Positions 33,951-45,396 of a stretch of DNA of 64,000 nucleotides are shown piece by piece; position 1 is the stretch's first letter, and each line of letters starts with the position of its first letter. Location of the stretch: the NCBI GenBank assembly GCA_019054805.1, contig JAHQIY010000002.1, positions 2,666,001-2,730,000 on the forward strand. Direction: 5' to 3'. A program made the translations under genes and the position numbers. The notes under the pieces are model-generated. The model did not search any database and was not told the DNA's origin. It saw nothing but the letters and a program-made list of their open reading frames with translations. The DNA is from Brachionus manjavacas (Eukaryota; Rotifera; Eurotatoria; Ploima; Brachionidae).

Positions 33951-36212
33951 ATGGAATCAAATGATGAATCCAGCTCAAAGTTAATTGAAGAAATCCTGTT
34001 AACAACCGAAGATGAAGAAGAGATACTCATTGACAGTGATACGACAAATGACATCCCAGAGGTCGCCCGTTCAAGCCCCTTAAAGCGAGAAACACGAAAA
34101 TTCGAATTTACCTACGAAGACATATCGAGTAATACAAACGATTCAGACAATAACCCGGCATCCGAATCGAATTTTATAATACCACACTCGGACTCGGACA
34201 CAGACCATTTCGAATTAATCGAGGATCTGGACGACTCGATAAAAAAATCCGACGATTCCTCGAACAATAGTGTGCATCAAGAAACCACCAAACAAATATT
34301 CAGCCGGTCAATAAAACTAGATGAAAACAACAATATAAATGATTCATTATTTTCAGCCAGTACGCCAAATTCAGGTCCTCTTCTGAGCCGCTTTAATGAC
34401 TCCAAAATCTTTAAACCATGCTCTGTGGTTCTTCAACGATTGACCGAGAACGTGATCCAACATTTTAAGCCAAAACCAAGGAAAAAATATGAGATTTCAT
34501 ACAAGAAACAAAGTGACGAAGAGTCCAATTGGTCAAATGTGTCAAATTGGTCAGCTGGTCGGAAAAAAAAAACCCGAAAGCAAAACAAGAGCTCTAATTC
34601 ACTAAATGCGTCAATATCCACAAGTTCAGCGTCTTCGGTCAAGCAAAAAAGAATGAAAAACGAAACCAAAAATCCCAAACGAGCCAAACATACCAAAGAT
34701 TCATTTGGCGAATCAACCGAGCCAAAGATGTCAGAATTTTTCAGTGAAGACACCAATTCTGGATTCGAAAATTCCAACTACGTATGTCAAATATCCAACA
34801 ATGAACGAATAAAACTCAAAATATGTAAATCTCACACTCCTAAAGAGGCACAAGCTGAAAATGAAGAGACGTCTAATCACACAATCATGTTGGTATCATC
34901 GCGGTCCAACTCTCCCACTAGACCTGAGCCTGTCACTTCTAAGATAACTCTTAAACCAAGCACCGATACTAGCATTGCCAAAACTAACGAAACACCCAAA
35001 GTAGCGAAAAAAAATGACAACCTGCTTAAAACAACTCTTAAAAAACATGCCAAAGTTAAAACACCAAAAAAATCCAAGTCCACTTCCAGACCAAAATTGG
35101 ACAGTTTAACTAAGCCCAAAGAAAACCTTTCAATTAAAAAGTCAATAATTGGAACAATAGCTGATGTAGCCATTGATAGGTCCTATAGAATACCTAAGTT
35201 GAATCGAAAAGAGGATGCGGGCAGCGATTTGGAATATAAACCTAAACAGACTAATGGAAAAAATACCAAAAAAAATACCAAAAAAACCAATGATAAAAAA
35301 GAAACAAGACCAAAACCCACAACTAGTAGCAATGCCAAAGAAAATAATGTGGAAATATATAAACGAAAAAATAAAAAATGTCGAAATGCGTTTGAACTAA
35401 TGACCAGAGACCAAATACCCAAGCTCAGAGACTTGCAAAAGAAACGCGCTGAATTCAATCAATCAATCGGTGCCAAGTATCCTTATTTTAGCATTTTGTA
35501 CATGATTGATGAGTATGTCAAAAAAATGTCCACAGTACCTTGTCTCGACTTTGATTTGCTGCTGAACAATTCCCCTGTAGAGGATGCCGAGCTTAGCATT
35601 ACATGCTTGAAAAGAGAAGAGCAAATTCAGCTATGCAGACTTATGTCTAGAAGTGCGGGCAGAGTAAATCTTTTTGAGTTGGTCAATATGGACCCAATGT
35701 TGAGGGAGCATCAGGAAAATTTTGATTGCTCATGGACCGAGCCTGTAAATTCTGAAAATGCTGATGACTACTTTTTTAGCTTAATGGACGATCTCACCAT
35801 GTCCGAGGCCTATATTTTGTATAAAAGATTCCTTTCACGTTTAAATTCGCCTTATAGAGCTGTAGAGCTCATTCGAATAGCCAATACAGATTCACATACT
35901 CTACATGTCACATTTGAAAACGACTTTGAGATTGAGAGCTTGGATTTATCTATTGAATCTGTGATAATCGCTTCCTTGCATAAGTAAATCTTGAAGTAAA
36001 ATAATATGTGATTTTTTAATGATGATTTTTTTTTCGAAAGGCCTTTGAAAAAATTTTCTATTTTGAGAAATGATATACACTTGAATTCGGTATATATTAA
36101 TGAAGACTCCAACTCAAGTAATGAGAAATTGGTAGTTAGTGCCCAAAATTACGATTCAATCAGGATTAAAGTATTTAGAAATAGCATTTTGAATTTAAGT
36201 ACAAAAATATAG
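33951..36212 (+). CDS. Unknown Lys/Ser-rich protein with acidic N-terminus, 734 aa
   Basis: Two exons, 33951-35983 and 36041-36212, join in frame (AA|G) and end at TAG followed by AATAAA. Residues 1-150 are acidic and Ser/Asn-rich (TTEDEEEILIDSDTT); about 150-490 are strongly basic and low complexity, with many Lys-Lys and Pro-Lys steps and two KEN tripeptides. About 490-734 look globular: FELMTRDQIPKLRDLQKKRA, YPYFSILYMIDEYVKKMS, LKREEQIQLCRLMSRSAG. Charge pattern suggests a nuclear, perhaps chromatin-associated protein; that is inference and no domain was recognised. A T-rich tract and AG stand directly before the ATG, fitting an intron or trans-splice acceptor in the leader. Confidence 0.75.
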
Positions 36213-37718
36213 AATAAAAATTAAGCCATGTTAGTTTTGGATTCTGATAAAATCAATCAACTAAAGAAATTTAATCTCTTCGAGAAAAAAATTTTAATTT
36301 AAAAATAAAAAACTTAATGGCTTATTAAAAGAACATGAATCTGAATTATAAAATGTTTAAATCAACAGAACCAGCTGTTGGTCCTAACCCGTATAAATTT
36401 ACTTATAACTGTAAAAAATAAAAATCTATTAAAATTTTTAAAATAATTAGTGCGTTATTAAATAGGGTTTTTCAAATGCAAATAGTTTTTTGAATCAAAA
36501 AAGTTATTCAAAATGTTTGAAGCATTTTTATTAAGTAAATTTTTTATTTTAATAAAAAAAAGGATTTTAGTTGCAAAAGCAATTTCTAGCTTTAATGAAA
36601 TACCTTTTCCCTTAAACATTGGTTTTCTGTTTTTTAATAGTTAAGCAATTCTTAATGGAAATGATTGTCTTGTTTTTCAAAATTTTTCTAAATACTTAAG
36701 ATAAAACCTTTAAAAAATACTAAAAAATTCAAGAACATATTTCATTTCATTTTAAATTAAAAATTTTTTTTTTTTTAAGAATTTAATTTTTTTCTTGTAT
36801 ATTTATCATTTTCATCTTTATTTTTGTCTAAATGTATTAAACAATTTTTGTTTCATTTTGTTTCTTGATTTTGATAGAACTAGGTCCATAAATTCAATAA
36901 TGTTATTTCATGATAGAAAAAAACTAAAAAAAAATTTTGTCAGCGAGAAGAAAAAAAGATAATTTTTTTTTAAAGTTTATATAAGAGATCGAACAATACT
37001 AAATCCTAAAGGTAAAAATGAAATTTTTCGTAATGTTTCATTTTAAAGATATCTTTGTTTTTTTAAACAAACTAGAATTTCTCATTTAATAACATTTTTT
37101 CTAGTTTAAAAAAACATGAACCAATGGTAGAAAATTTTTTCTTTAAATAAAATTAGAAAATAAAATATAAAACAATACATAAATAGTAAATTATGAATTC
37201 TTAAATATTTAATATATTAAAATCATCATTCATTTTTAGTTTCAAACTATTCACTCGAAAATAAAGGACTTTATTTAAAATGAAATGGTTCTTCAGGAAA
37301 TTCAAAAAAGTTGAAAATATTTTATGATTTTAACTTAAAAAAAATAAGTAAAAAATTGTACTTAATTTGGAATAGAATTTTGACTTAAAGGTAATTCTGA
37401 AAATAAGTGCCTCAAGCTCTGCGAAGAGGCAATAAAGTACAAAAAAAACGTTTTAAATGACAAAATCAAAATATTTTTTAATTTCTTTTAATTTTATTTT
37501 CAAAAATTATCAACTTCTTTTTGATTTCTCGCAATAAACAAAAAAAGTTATTTTTTTCCAAAAATCTTCCAAAAACTAATTTTAGAGATTGATTTTACCC
37601 TTTTTATTTAAAGAGAAAATTTTTTTTTTTGTACAAAAATTCAAATGCGGAAATAAATGATTTGATAAAAGAAATTATTGAATATTTTTAGTTAAACGAT
37701 GATGAACTTGTAAATAAA
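36213..37718. other. Intergenic, no gene seen
   Basis: A/T-rich, no coding frame supported. A GCCTC...GAGGC hairpin followed by AATAAAG occurs near 37410-37440; it could be a retroelement 3' end but is isolated. Confidence 0.4.
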
Positions 37719-38107
37719 ATGTATACTAAAACTGTGTATGAAAAGTATTGCTATTTGAAAATGCCAAAGTAAAATTATGACGAAAAATTTTTTACATTTT
37801 TTTAAATTTTATTTTTTTTAAGAAATTTTTACAAGGTTTGTAACACAAAGAAAAATCCAAAGCCCAGAATGGATGATACTCGCACAGAACGATTTCTGGG
37901 ACATCACACTCACATGAGAACAGATAGAGGGTAAGCTTAAAAAGAGTACTACAAATGAATTATTTTGAATTTAAAAGCGAAATGAGAATAGCAAATAGAC
38001 ACAGAATTTTAAGTGATTATGAGTTTGAGGAGAGATTACTGCGACTTCAAACCGAACAGGAAATACAAATTGATCTAAGTCAGTTGAAAAGAAAATCCGT
38101 AAATTAA
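37719..38107 (+). CDS. Small unknown protein, 95 aa
   Basis: Three short exons join with agreeing phases: 37719-37768, 37823-37930 and 37978-38107. The product is basic and hydrophilic with blocks MDDTRTERFLGHHTHMRTDR and HRILSDYEFEERLLRLQTEQ, the latter helical in character. No signal peptide, membrane segment or known domain. The frame is also open upstream of the ATG (LNDDELVNK), so an earlier exon is possible. It sits 0.4 kb before the CNBD2-like gene on the same strand; any functional link is guesswork. Confidence 0.5.
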
Positions 38108-38520
38108 ATTTTTTTTTGTTTTTTGATTTCCGAAAATGTGATCAATGTTTCTAATCTTTGTTATCTTGCATTAATTAAATAAAATATTTTTGTTTATTGA
38201 ATTTTTCTAAAGCTTATTTAACTAATAAATAAAAAAACTCAAGATTAATTAAAATTTAAGAATTCAAAAAATCAATCAAATAAAAATCATAATTATTTTT
38301 ATTAGTTAAAAAAATCTTATATTTTTTTATATTGTTTCGAATTATGAAAATTTGATTTGAGATTATACCTCGACAATAATAAAAATTTGAAACTATGACA
38401 ACAATATAAATTAAGGTAAACGGATTCTTGCTTGAAAATTTGTGAATGTTCTTTAATGAATTAAATGCGTTATAGAGTTTATTAATGATTTGACCATCTT
38501 ATTTGAATCGAACACTGAAC

Positions 38521-41500
38521 ATGGCTTTAGTTTCCAAACAAGTTGACTTAAGTACAAGCTCGTTGAGATTATTTCAAAAAACTTTTACAAAATCCAACAA
38601 ACAAAATGAAAAAAATAGACTTTTTCCGCAAATAAAAGACCATTCTGTCCAAAAAATCAATTATTCAAGTACTTAAATTTAAAAAAAAAGGAAATGATTT
38701 TTTACTTTCATTCGAAGTGAATAATTCCCAGGAAAAAACAGAAATTAACTTAAAACATTTGGAATGGCTTTTACACTTGGAAAAAAATAACGAAGACAAG
38801 TTAGACATTAATTTTTTTGATTTTTTTGCCACTTTTTTATTCTAAATAGAAATCAATGTCATCAAATTTTTATGGAAAATTACAAAAAAATATTTCAACA
38901 AGAAAAAACAGAAAAAGAAAAAAAGCATAAAAGGTATTTTTAAGGAAAAAATAAAAAAAAAATAGCCATAAATAAATTCTTAGTGATGAAATTTGGAAGA
39001 GACTATTAAAGCCAAAGGAAGCTGAATTGCGTAAATCTAATCCTCAAAAATTGTTAGCGATTAAGCACCATGACAGTAGTGAGGAAAGCGATGAAAATAA
39101 TTTTAATGATTATGAAATGGATACGCATAACATTAGTTTATATTTGGAAAAAATTCACCACAAAACAGACGAAATCATCGATCCGTACTTGAAAAAACTC
39201 GAATCAATTAAAAAGCTACGCAAAATTCTCAAGAAATAGTATGCTAAAATTAGAGTTTAATTTTTTTTAAATTTAATTTTCTTAGTCCTTTCGAGAGAAA
39301 AGATGAAGATAATGTTCAGATTTACGAAATTTTGAAGAGTTTTGATGAATTCCTAAGCGTATTGCCACCTATCCAAAGAAATGATAAGCTACTTTTACAA
39401 AGACTGTGCGGTTATGCACAGTTGGAAACAGTTTCAAACAAATCAACGCCAGGTAAGTTCATTAAAAATTTCTTATTTATAAATGTTTTTTTAAGTTTTT
39501 GGAAATTTCGGATTTTACATGGTTTTAAAAGGATCTGTAAAACCATTGTCGGTTCCGCATCTAAACCAATTTTTTACTAGACTTAGACCTGTAACTCCAG
39601 AACCGCAAGAAAATGAACCGATTGTTGGAATTTCAAAATTTTGTTTTTTTAGAAATTTTTATTTTTTTAAAAGCTAGGTGTTGGTTCATGTTTCGGGACT
39701 CTATCGAATTTATATGGAAGGGAAATGACCACAAGGTATTTTAATTGTTATCCCATACTTATTATTAAATAAAAATTAAAGAATGTTTCGAGTGATTACT
39801 CACGAGGATAAATGCGAATTTCTCAAAATTTCAATTACAAATTATGAAAAAATTTTTAAGGTAAAATTCAATTTCAATAATGGTTAAAACTATTTTTAAT
39901 TTCTTTATCAAGTCCTTTGTAACGGATCCTACTAAAACACTGACCCCCATTTTTTTTGGAAAGCAAAAATATTTTTAAAAGTTTTAAAATATATCATTTA
40001 TTCGAATTTTTCTCTATTTTTTGAGAATTAAATTAGTTTTTCTCCAAAACTTTTATTTTTTGTGAAAATTGAATTTTTTTATATTCTTAAAAACCTGATC
40101 CCTACTGACCCCCAATTTTATACGACTGACTCCCAATTGACCCCCATTTACCTCGAAGAGAATTTAACGAGCTAACTAAAAATGTGCTTAATTTTTCTTT
40201 AGGAAGTTAAGTTTTTGATAATTTCAATTGATTTCATAATAATTTAGAAAACTAAATTTTTAATTGTAACATTTGATATATTTTATTTTATTAATTTAGA
40301 AAAGTTGAGTCGTATTCAATATATGCTTAATTAACAATAAATTTTTAAGTAAGAAAACAAAAAAAACAGTCAAAAATCTTAGAAATTCTTAATCGAATGG
40401 TATGTTGAATTAAAAATCTTTAAATTCGACTTCAATAATAATCAAGGTCTTTTATTTTAACCAATATATCTCAAAAACTAGACTTTCTGCAGAAAAACTG
40501 AGCACATTTTTAGTCGGGGTCAATTGGGAGTCAGTCGTATAAAATTGGGGGTCAGTAGGGGATCAGGTTTTTAAGAAAATAAAAAAATTCAATTTTCACA
40601 AAAAATAAAAGTTTTGGAGAATAACTAATTTAATTTTCAAAAAATAGAGAAAAATTCGAATAAATGATATATATTAAAACTTTTAAAAATATTTTTGCTT
40701 TCCAAAAAAAATGGGGTTCAGTGTTTTAGTAGGACCCTTTGTAACAATTGGCAAGAAAAATTTAAAATTTTAGTCTTTTATTGCTCGCGTATTTTTTATT
40801 TTAATTCTTAAAGTCAGTTTAAAGAAAAAAGTTTTAAAATGAAATATTTAAATATAAGCTATTTAAAGAGAGAATTGATTTAAGAAAATTTAGAAAAATT
40901 TGATTGAAAAAAGGCTATATTGTTTTGGATTTAAACCCTTTTTACTAAGAAAAATGATATGAATTTGAAGTTTCATTGCATTAATAGATGAAGACATCTT
41001 TTTTTTTAATTTAACATTTAAGTCAAAAAAGATGGGATCATGATAATGACTTGTCTAGCAAAATTAGAATAGATTTTCTTTTAATTATTTATTTATCAAA
41101 AATGAAATAATTAATACTTAAATTCATTGCTTTTGTATAAAATTAAATTATTGGTTTTAAATTTTCATTTTAATAAAATATTAATTTTAAAATTAATCTT
41201 TAAAAAAATATTGTAAAAATATAGGAATGATTATAATTCGTTAAAAATATCATTTTTATTAAGTTTTTCTTCTTTTTAGCAATATTCTTTAGAGGCTGTA
41301 TGTTATTTCTTAATTTTCATGAGCTTTATATTTAACTCAATCAAAAATATCAAAGGTTAAGTCCAAGACATAGACGATTAAGCAAAAATAATAAAACAAT
41401 AATTTAAAATATTAAATTTTTGAAATTAATTTCAAAGTTACAAAATATTATACAAAAATTGCATAAAAATTAAATTAACTTTATTGTTTATTATACGCTT

Positions 41501-43384
41501 TAAAAAAAATTATCTAACTGAAGATCATCTAGTAAGTACTTATTGATGAAATTTTAATAAAAAAAATCAAATTTTCCCATTGTAATCATTGAATTTGGCT
41601 TTCAAAGGAACAAGATTTAAATTTTAAATTTTGAGAACCATTTAATCTGCAATTAAAAATTAAAAATCGCCGTTGCTTAAAATGCTCGGTCAAAAATTTG
41701 GTAATTTTTGAATACATTAGTAATACGAATTAACAAATTTTTGGATTGATCTTTTTGTAAAATAAATTGATAACGATAGACAATACTCTAAAAATGGCAA
41801 TATAAATGATTTGAAAAATTGAAGCTTTACTTTTTATAAGATATATAGAACAATATCTCATTACATAAAGATGTCAGTTTATAGAGGTTCTTAGACTGTT
41901 TATTCAAAAAATCCTTCAACATAAACCTTTACTAACTCTATTTTTTTTAAACTAAAAATTTTTTGTGCATTTTCTGACTCAATTTAAATATCATTGGAAT
42001 TCAGGTATTTTATCGAAAAAATAGCTTTAGAGGTTATATCATTTTCATTTTTCATTTAAGGTACCATTTTTCAATATACTCTTAAATTCCATCAAATTAA
42101 TAATAATATTAAGAATAGGCTACAGCAAGCAAGCTTGCGGAGATGACCTACTAGGAGGACGTCTATGGTAGCCGAAATTGCGCAGAAAAGATGGAAAATA
42201 ACAGACAAATACATTATTTTTTTTATTTTTTTAGTTCAGTAAGAGTCATTGTTTAATTTAATATAAGAAAGTATTGTGTGGAATTAAGTAAGTATTATGT
42301 ACAAGAATTTTACAAAGGAAAAATATGCAAGAATACAAAAATAGAATTACATAATAAAAGATTACAGTTTTTTTATTTGGACGTGGTGTTAAAACTCAAA
42401 ATTAAAGAATGGCATAATTCAAGCATGGCATTAATTCCTTAAAATCAGTTTTTTCCTTTTGGGTTCCATGGCTGTCTATGCTACCTAAGCACTTTCTTTC
42501 TTTTAAAAATTATTTTATCCAAAATAGGGCTTTTTATAAACAATAAATTCCGTAACAGTTTGTTACACTAATCAAAGAAATTTATTAGGATTGGAAAATT
42601 TTTCTGTGGATAATAATTGCCATTCTTGATCAAAATTAAAATTTTGAATTTACCTTTTATAATAGAAAATCAGCGATGAGGAGCGTGAGGCTAAGCTACA
42701 AGCAATAAAAATGTGCAAAGGTTATAGCTCTTGGCCAAAGCACACAATAGAAGAGCTGATGGAAATTTTCGAATGGAAGACATTTCAACCAAATACAAGT
42801 AATTCTAGAAGATAGTTAAAAAAATTTATTTAAAGTCTATTTTTAAAGTCTTGACAAGCGAAGGTTATAGGTGTCCATTTATTGGCTTTATCAACCAAGG
42901 TGAATGTCATGTCCTGCGAAAGGTAGATGTACCTTTCTTTAACAAGAAAACTGGAAAAAAGGAAAAACGAATGAAGCAGGTTGTAATTGGAAAACTAAAA
43001 GAGACAGATACGTTTGGTGAATTTAGCGTGACTCTTAAAGAACCAATGACTTGCTCAATTGTAACTGAAAAAACTTGCAAATTGGGTATCATTCCATATG
43101 ATAAGATATCAAGTAAACATTTTGATTGAAAATTTTGAATTTAAATTATGTTTCTTACAGAATTAGATAATATAACGCTGCGTTTATTGTTGCAGACAAG
43201 CACTCGAAATTTTGCCGATTTATCTCAAAAGTATATCTACGAAAAGTTTATAGATCAAGAAAAGAAAAAAGAATGGAAAGACTTTAAAAATGTGGTGGTA
43301 AACGATGTGATTGAAAAATATGGAATTGTATCTGGAAGTGGTAAATATAAAACAACAAGTGATGCTCAACCAGAATCAAGATAA
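38521..43384 (+). CDS. CNBD2: Cyclic nucleotide-binding domain protein, CNBD2-like
   Basis: Eleven exons with agreeing phases: 38521-38668, 38718-38799, 38850-38933, 38984-39238, 39286-39452, 39532-39623, 39674-39735, 39782-39860, 42666-42798, 42849-43112, 43161-43384; 529 residues. The N-terminal 190 residues are charged and helical. A degenerate first cNMP fold is seen at LGVGSCFGTLSNLYG and CEFLKISITNYEKIF; a second, clearer fold at FIGFINQGECHVLRKVD, VVIGKLKETDTFGEFSV and TCSIVTEKTCKLGII. Architecture and length resemble vertebrate CNBD2 (sperm-associated), but the exact name is inferred. After FGE the phosphate-binding cassette lacks the usual Arg (KEPMTCSIV), so canonical cAMP binding is doubtful. 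Intron 8 is 2.8 kb and holds a Mutator-like element and a LINE tail; the rest are about 47-77 nt. Confidence 0.75.
39924..40736. mobile_element. Mutator-like element with about 220-bp terminal inverted repeats
   Basis: Left arm 39924-40145 and right arm 40516-40736 are near-perfect inverted copies (ends GGATCCTACTAAAACACTGA and the complement of GGTCCTACTAAAACACTGAA). Both sides are flanked by the 9-bp direct repeat CTTTGTAAC (39915-39923 and 40737-40745). The 370-bp centre has no coding frame. Long arms and a 9-bp target duplication are the pattern of Mutator-superfamily elements; this one is non-autonomous. It lies inside intron 8 of the CNBD2-like gene. Confidence 0.85.
42116..42206 (-). 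repeat. LINE 3'-end fragment with conserved hairpin
   Basis: On the minus strand: GGCTACCATAGACGTCCTCC, then CATCTCCGCA, GCAAG-CTTG-CTTGC hairpin, GTAGCC, and a TTCTTAATATTATTATTAA tail. It resembles the 3' end of the CR1-like LINE at 43.7 kb (GCTACTATAG-CGTCCCCTA...GTAGCT, then TTATTATT). GGCTAC and GTAGCC form the closing stem. A truncated retroelement insertion in intron 8 of the CNBD2-like gene. Confidence 0.55.
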
Positions 43385-43711
43385 ATAAATTTTTGTTCAA
43401 AAAGAAACAATTTTTTATTAAATAAATTTTTTTATAAAAGCAATATTCTTAGAAATCAATTTTTGTCATTTTTTAAACAAAATGAATCAATTAATTTAAA
43501 CGTGATAGAATTTACAAATTCGAAAAAATTTGAGATCAAAGCACTATTTGACAAATAGTTGAACATCGTTTTAAGATTGATTTGAAAAACAGATTCAAAA
43601 ATTTTGTTTACCAAAATTACGAAATAATTTTTATTGTTGCTAGATTTGAACTTAATAAAATCAAAATATAGCTAATCTTTTTATTACCCTTTTTGATAAA
43701 ATGCTGTCATT

Positions 43712-44900
43712 AAATAATAATAATAATAATAAGATTAATGAGCTACGGTGGTTTGTCCCACCAAACGAAAACCCATATAGGGGACGCTATAGTAGCTTTC
43801 AGACAGTGCTGAATATTCCTTTAACTATCGCGACATACTGATTTCGTCAACCATTTTCTTAAACAAATTCTTTGAACTTGCTTTGATTCCTTCAGGAGGC
43901 AGTCTGTTCCAGTTGCCTACTACCCTGTAAAGAATGAAATGCTCACGTTGGTTGATTCTCGTCAGTTGTTTGGAAATTCTGTGTTGGTTCCCACGTTTAC
44001 TCCCCGCTGGACCAGAACAGCTCAACGAATCGCAAAGTTTGTTTGGATTGTGTCAGTTCACTTGAGTTAAGCCATTAACTATCTTGAAATATTCGACAAG
44101 ATCTCCTCTCTCTCTTCTCCTATAGTAAGTCCCAAGTTCTCTAATCTCTGCTCATATGGTAGATGCTTAAGTGACTTGACCAATTTTGTTGCTCTTATTT
44201 GTACCTTCTCGAGAACTAAAATGTCCTTCATCGTGAACGGACACCAAGCAGCGACAGCATACACGAGATGAGGTCTAACGTAAAGCTTCCTGAACGTACC
44301 AATTGACCATGACTTGAACGGTTTAGATAATTGTCCCAGTACCATATTAGCTCTTTTGGCCGCTACCATAGCTTACATACTCCATTTCAGATTTGAACTG
44401 ATTATTATACCTAAATCGCGTTCATTTTCTGTCTTACACATATCTAGTCCATTCATTTTCAAATTAATATCAAAGTACTTGTTGTTGAATATCATATAGC
44501 CGCACTTATCAACATTAAAATCCATCATCCAGTCCTCGGCCCATCTCACCAGAGAGTTGATGTCACCTTGTAATGTTGTAAGATCCAATGGATTTCTAAT
44601 AACACCAATAAGCTTTTTATCATCGGCAAAAGGTTGCACAGTGTCTTGATTGCTTGAGGCATATCATTTATAAAAATTACAAAAAGCAAAGGACCTAAGA
44701 CTGAGCCTTGAGGCACACCACTTAATACATCTAGCCATTCTGAAGACTTGTCTCCAATAACCACCCTTTGCTTTCTGCTAATTAAAAAAATTGTTCAACC
44801 AAATGAGCAGCCTATCACTGAAACCATATAATTGAATTTTTTTGATCAACACTCTGTGTGAGACTTTGTCAAAGGCCTTAGCAAAAAATTTAAGTATAAA
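43712..44900 (-). mobile_element. CR1-like LINE, 3' half with intact 3' terminus
   Basis: Minus-strand RT blocks: [46 protein letters not shown] (frame break), [30 protein letters not shown], stop, VRPHLVYAVAAWCPFTMKD, LEKVQIRATKLVKSLKHLPY, and a C-terminal piece GNWNRLPPEGIKASSKNLF at 43825-44025. Frame breaks near 44640, 44370 and 44080 make it inactive. After the coding part comes a structured 3' UTR (AGCTAC...GTAGCT stem with an inner GGTGG/CCACC hairpin) and a (TTA)n tail at about 43712-43732, the CR1-style microsatellite end. Confidence 0.88.
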
Positions 44901-44958
44901 TTGCAACTTTGCAGGAACTAGTCGCTAAATTATTTTTTAAATAATAAAAAATAAAATA

Positions 44959-45396
44959 CCGTATTGCCTAGTTCGATTATGCTTAAAAATATAATAAAAT
45001 TCAAGTTCTGCTGCGGCATTTTATAAAAATTCAATAAAAGACTAAAAATATTTAAAAGATTAATAAATTAATTCTATTTAGAATAAATGACTAATAATTA
45101 TTCTAAAATCATTTTTTTAATCGAAAAATATAAAAAATTAATTTTTTAGTATTTTTTATTTCTTGATCTCTGGTGCTGCACCAAATGCATCATTCAAAAA
45201 ATTATTTTTTTTTTACTTTAAAATCGAGTCCCGGGGACGCATTAAACTAAGCCTTTCAGTGTTTGATGCGGATCTAATCGCGTGATTACGCTATTAGAGC
45301 ATGACAATATTATAGCATGGGCGAGATGTACTTTGGTGCATGGTCCAAAGGCGTGTTTTAACTTGTGGGGCAGAATAATCGAACGAGGCAATACGG
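44959..45396. mobile_element. MITE with TA target duplication, pogo/Tigger-like ends
   Basis: Ends CCGTATTGCCTAGTTCGATTA (left) and the complement of CCGTATTGCCTCGTTCGATTA (right) match at all but one position, and each is flanked by TA. Length 438 bp with a GC-richer interior and no transposase frame. TA duplication with C-starting ends that include CCTCGTT suggests the Tc1/mariner superfamily, perhaps pogo-like. A degenerate copy is at 56592-56990. Confidence 0.75.

Noticed and set aside
34433-35458. Leu/Phe-rich minus-strand frames opposite the 734-residue gene
   Set aside because: They are the complement of Lys/Ser-rich coding DNA, which always yields such hydrophobic shadows.
37405-37445. 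Histone-type 3' stem-loop
   Set aside because: GCCTC...GAGGC hairpin lacks the conserved histone stem sequence and no histone gene is nearby.
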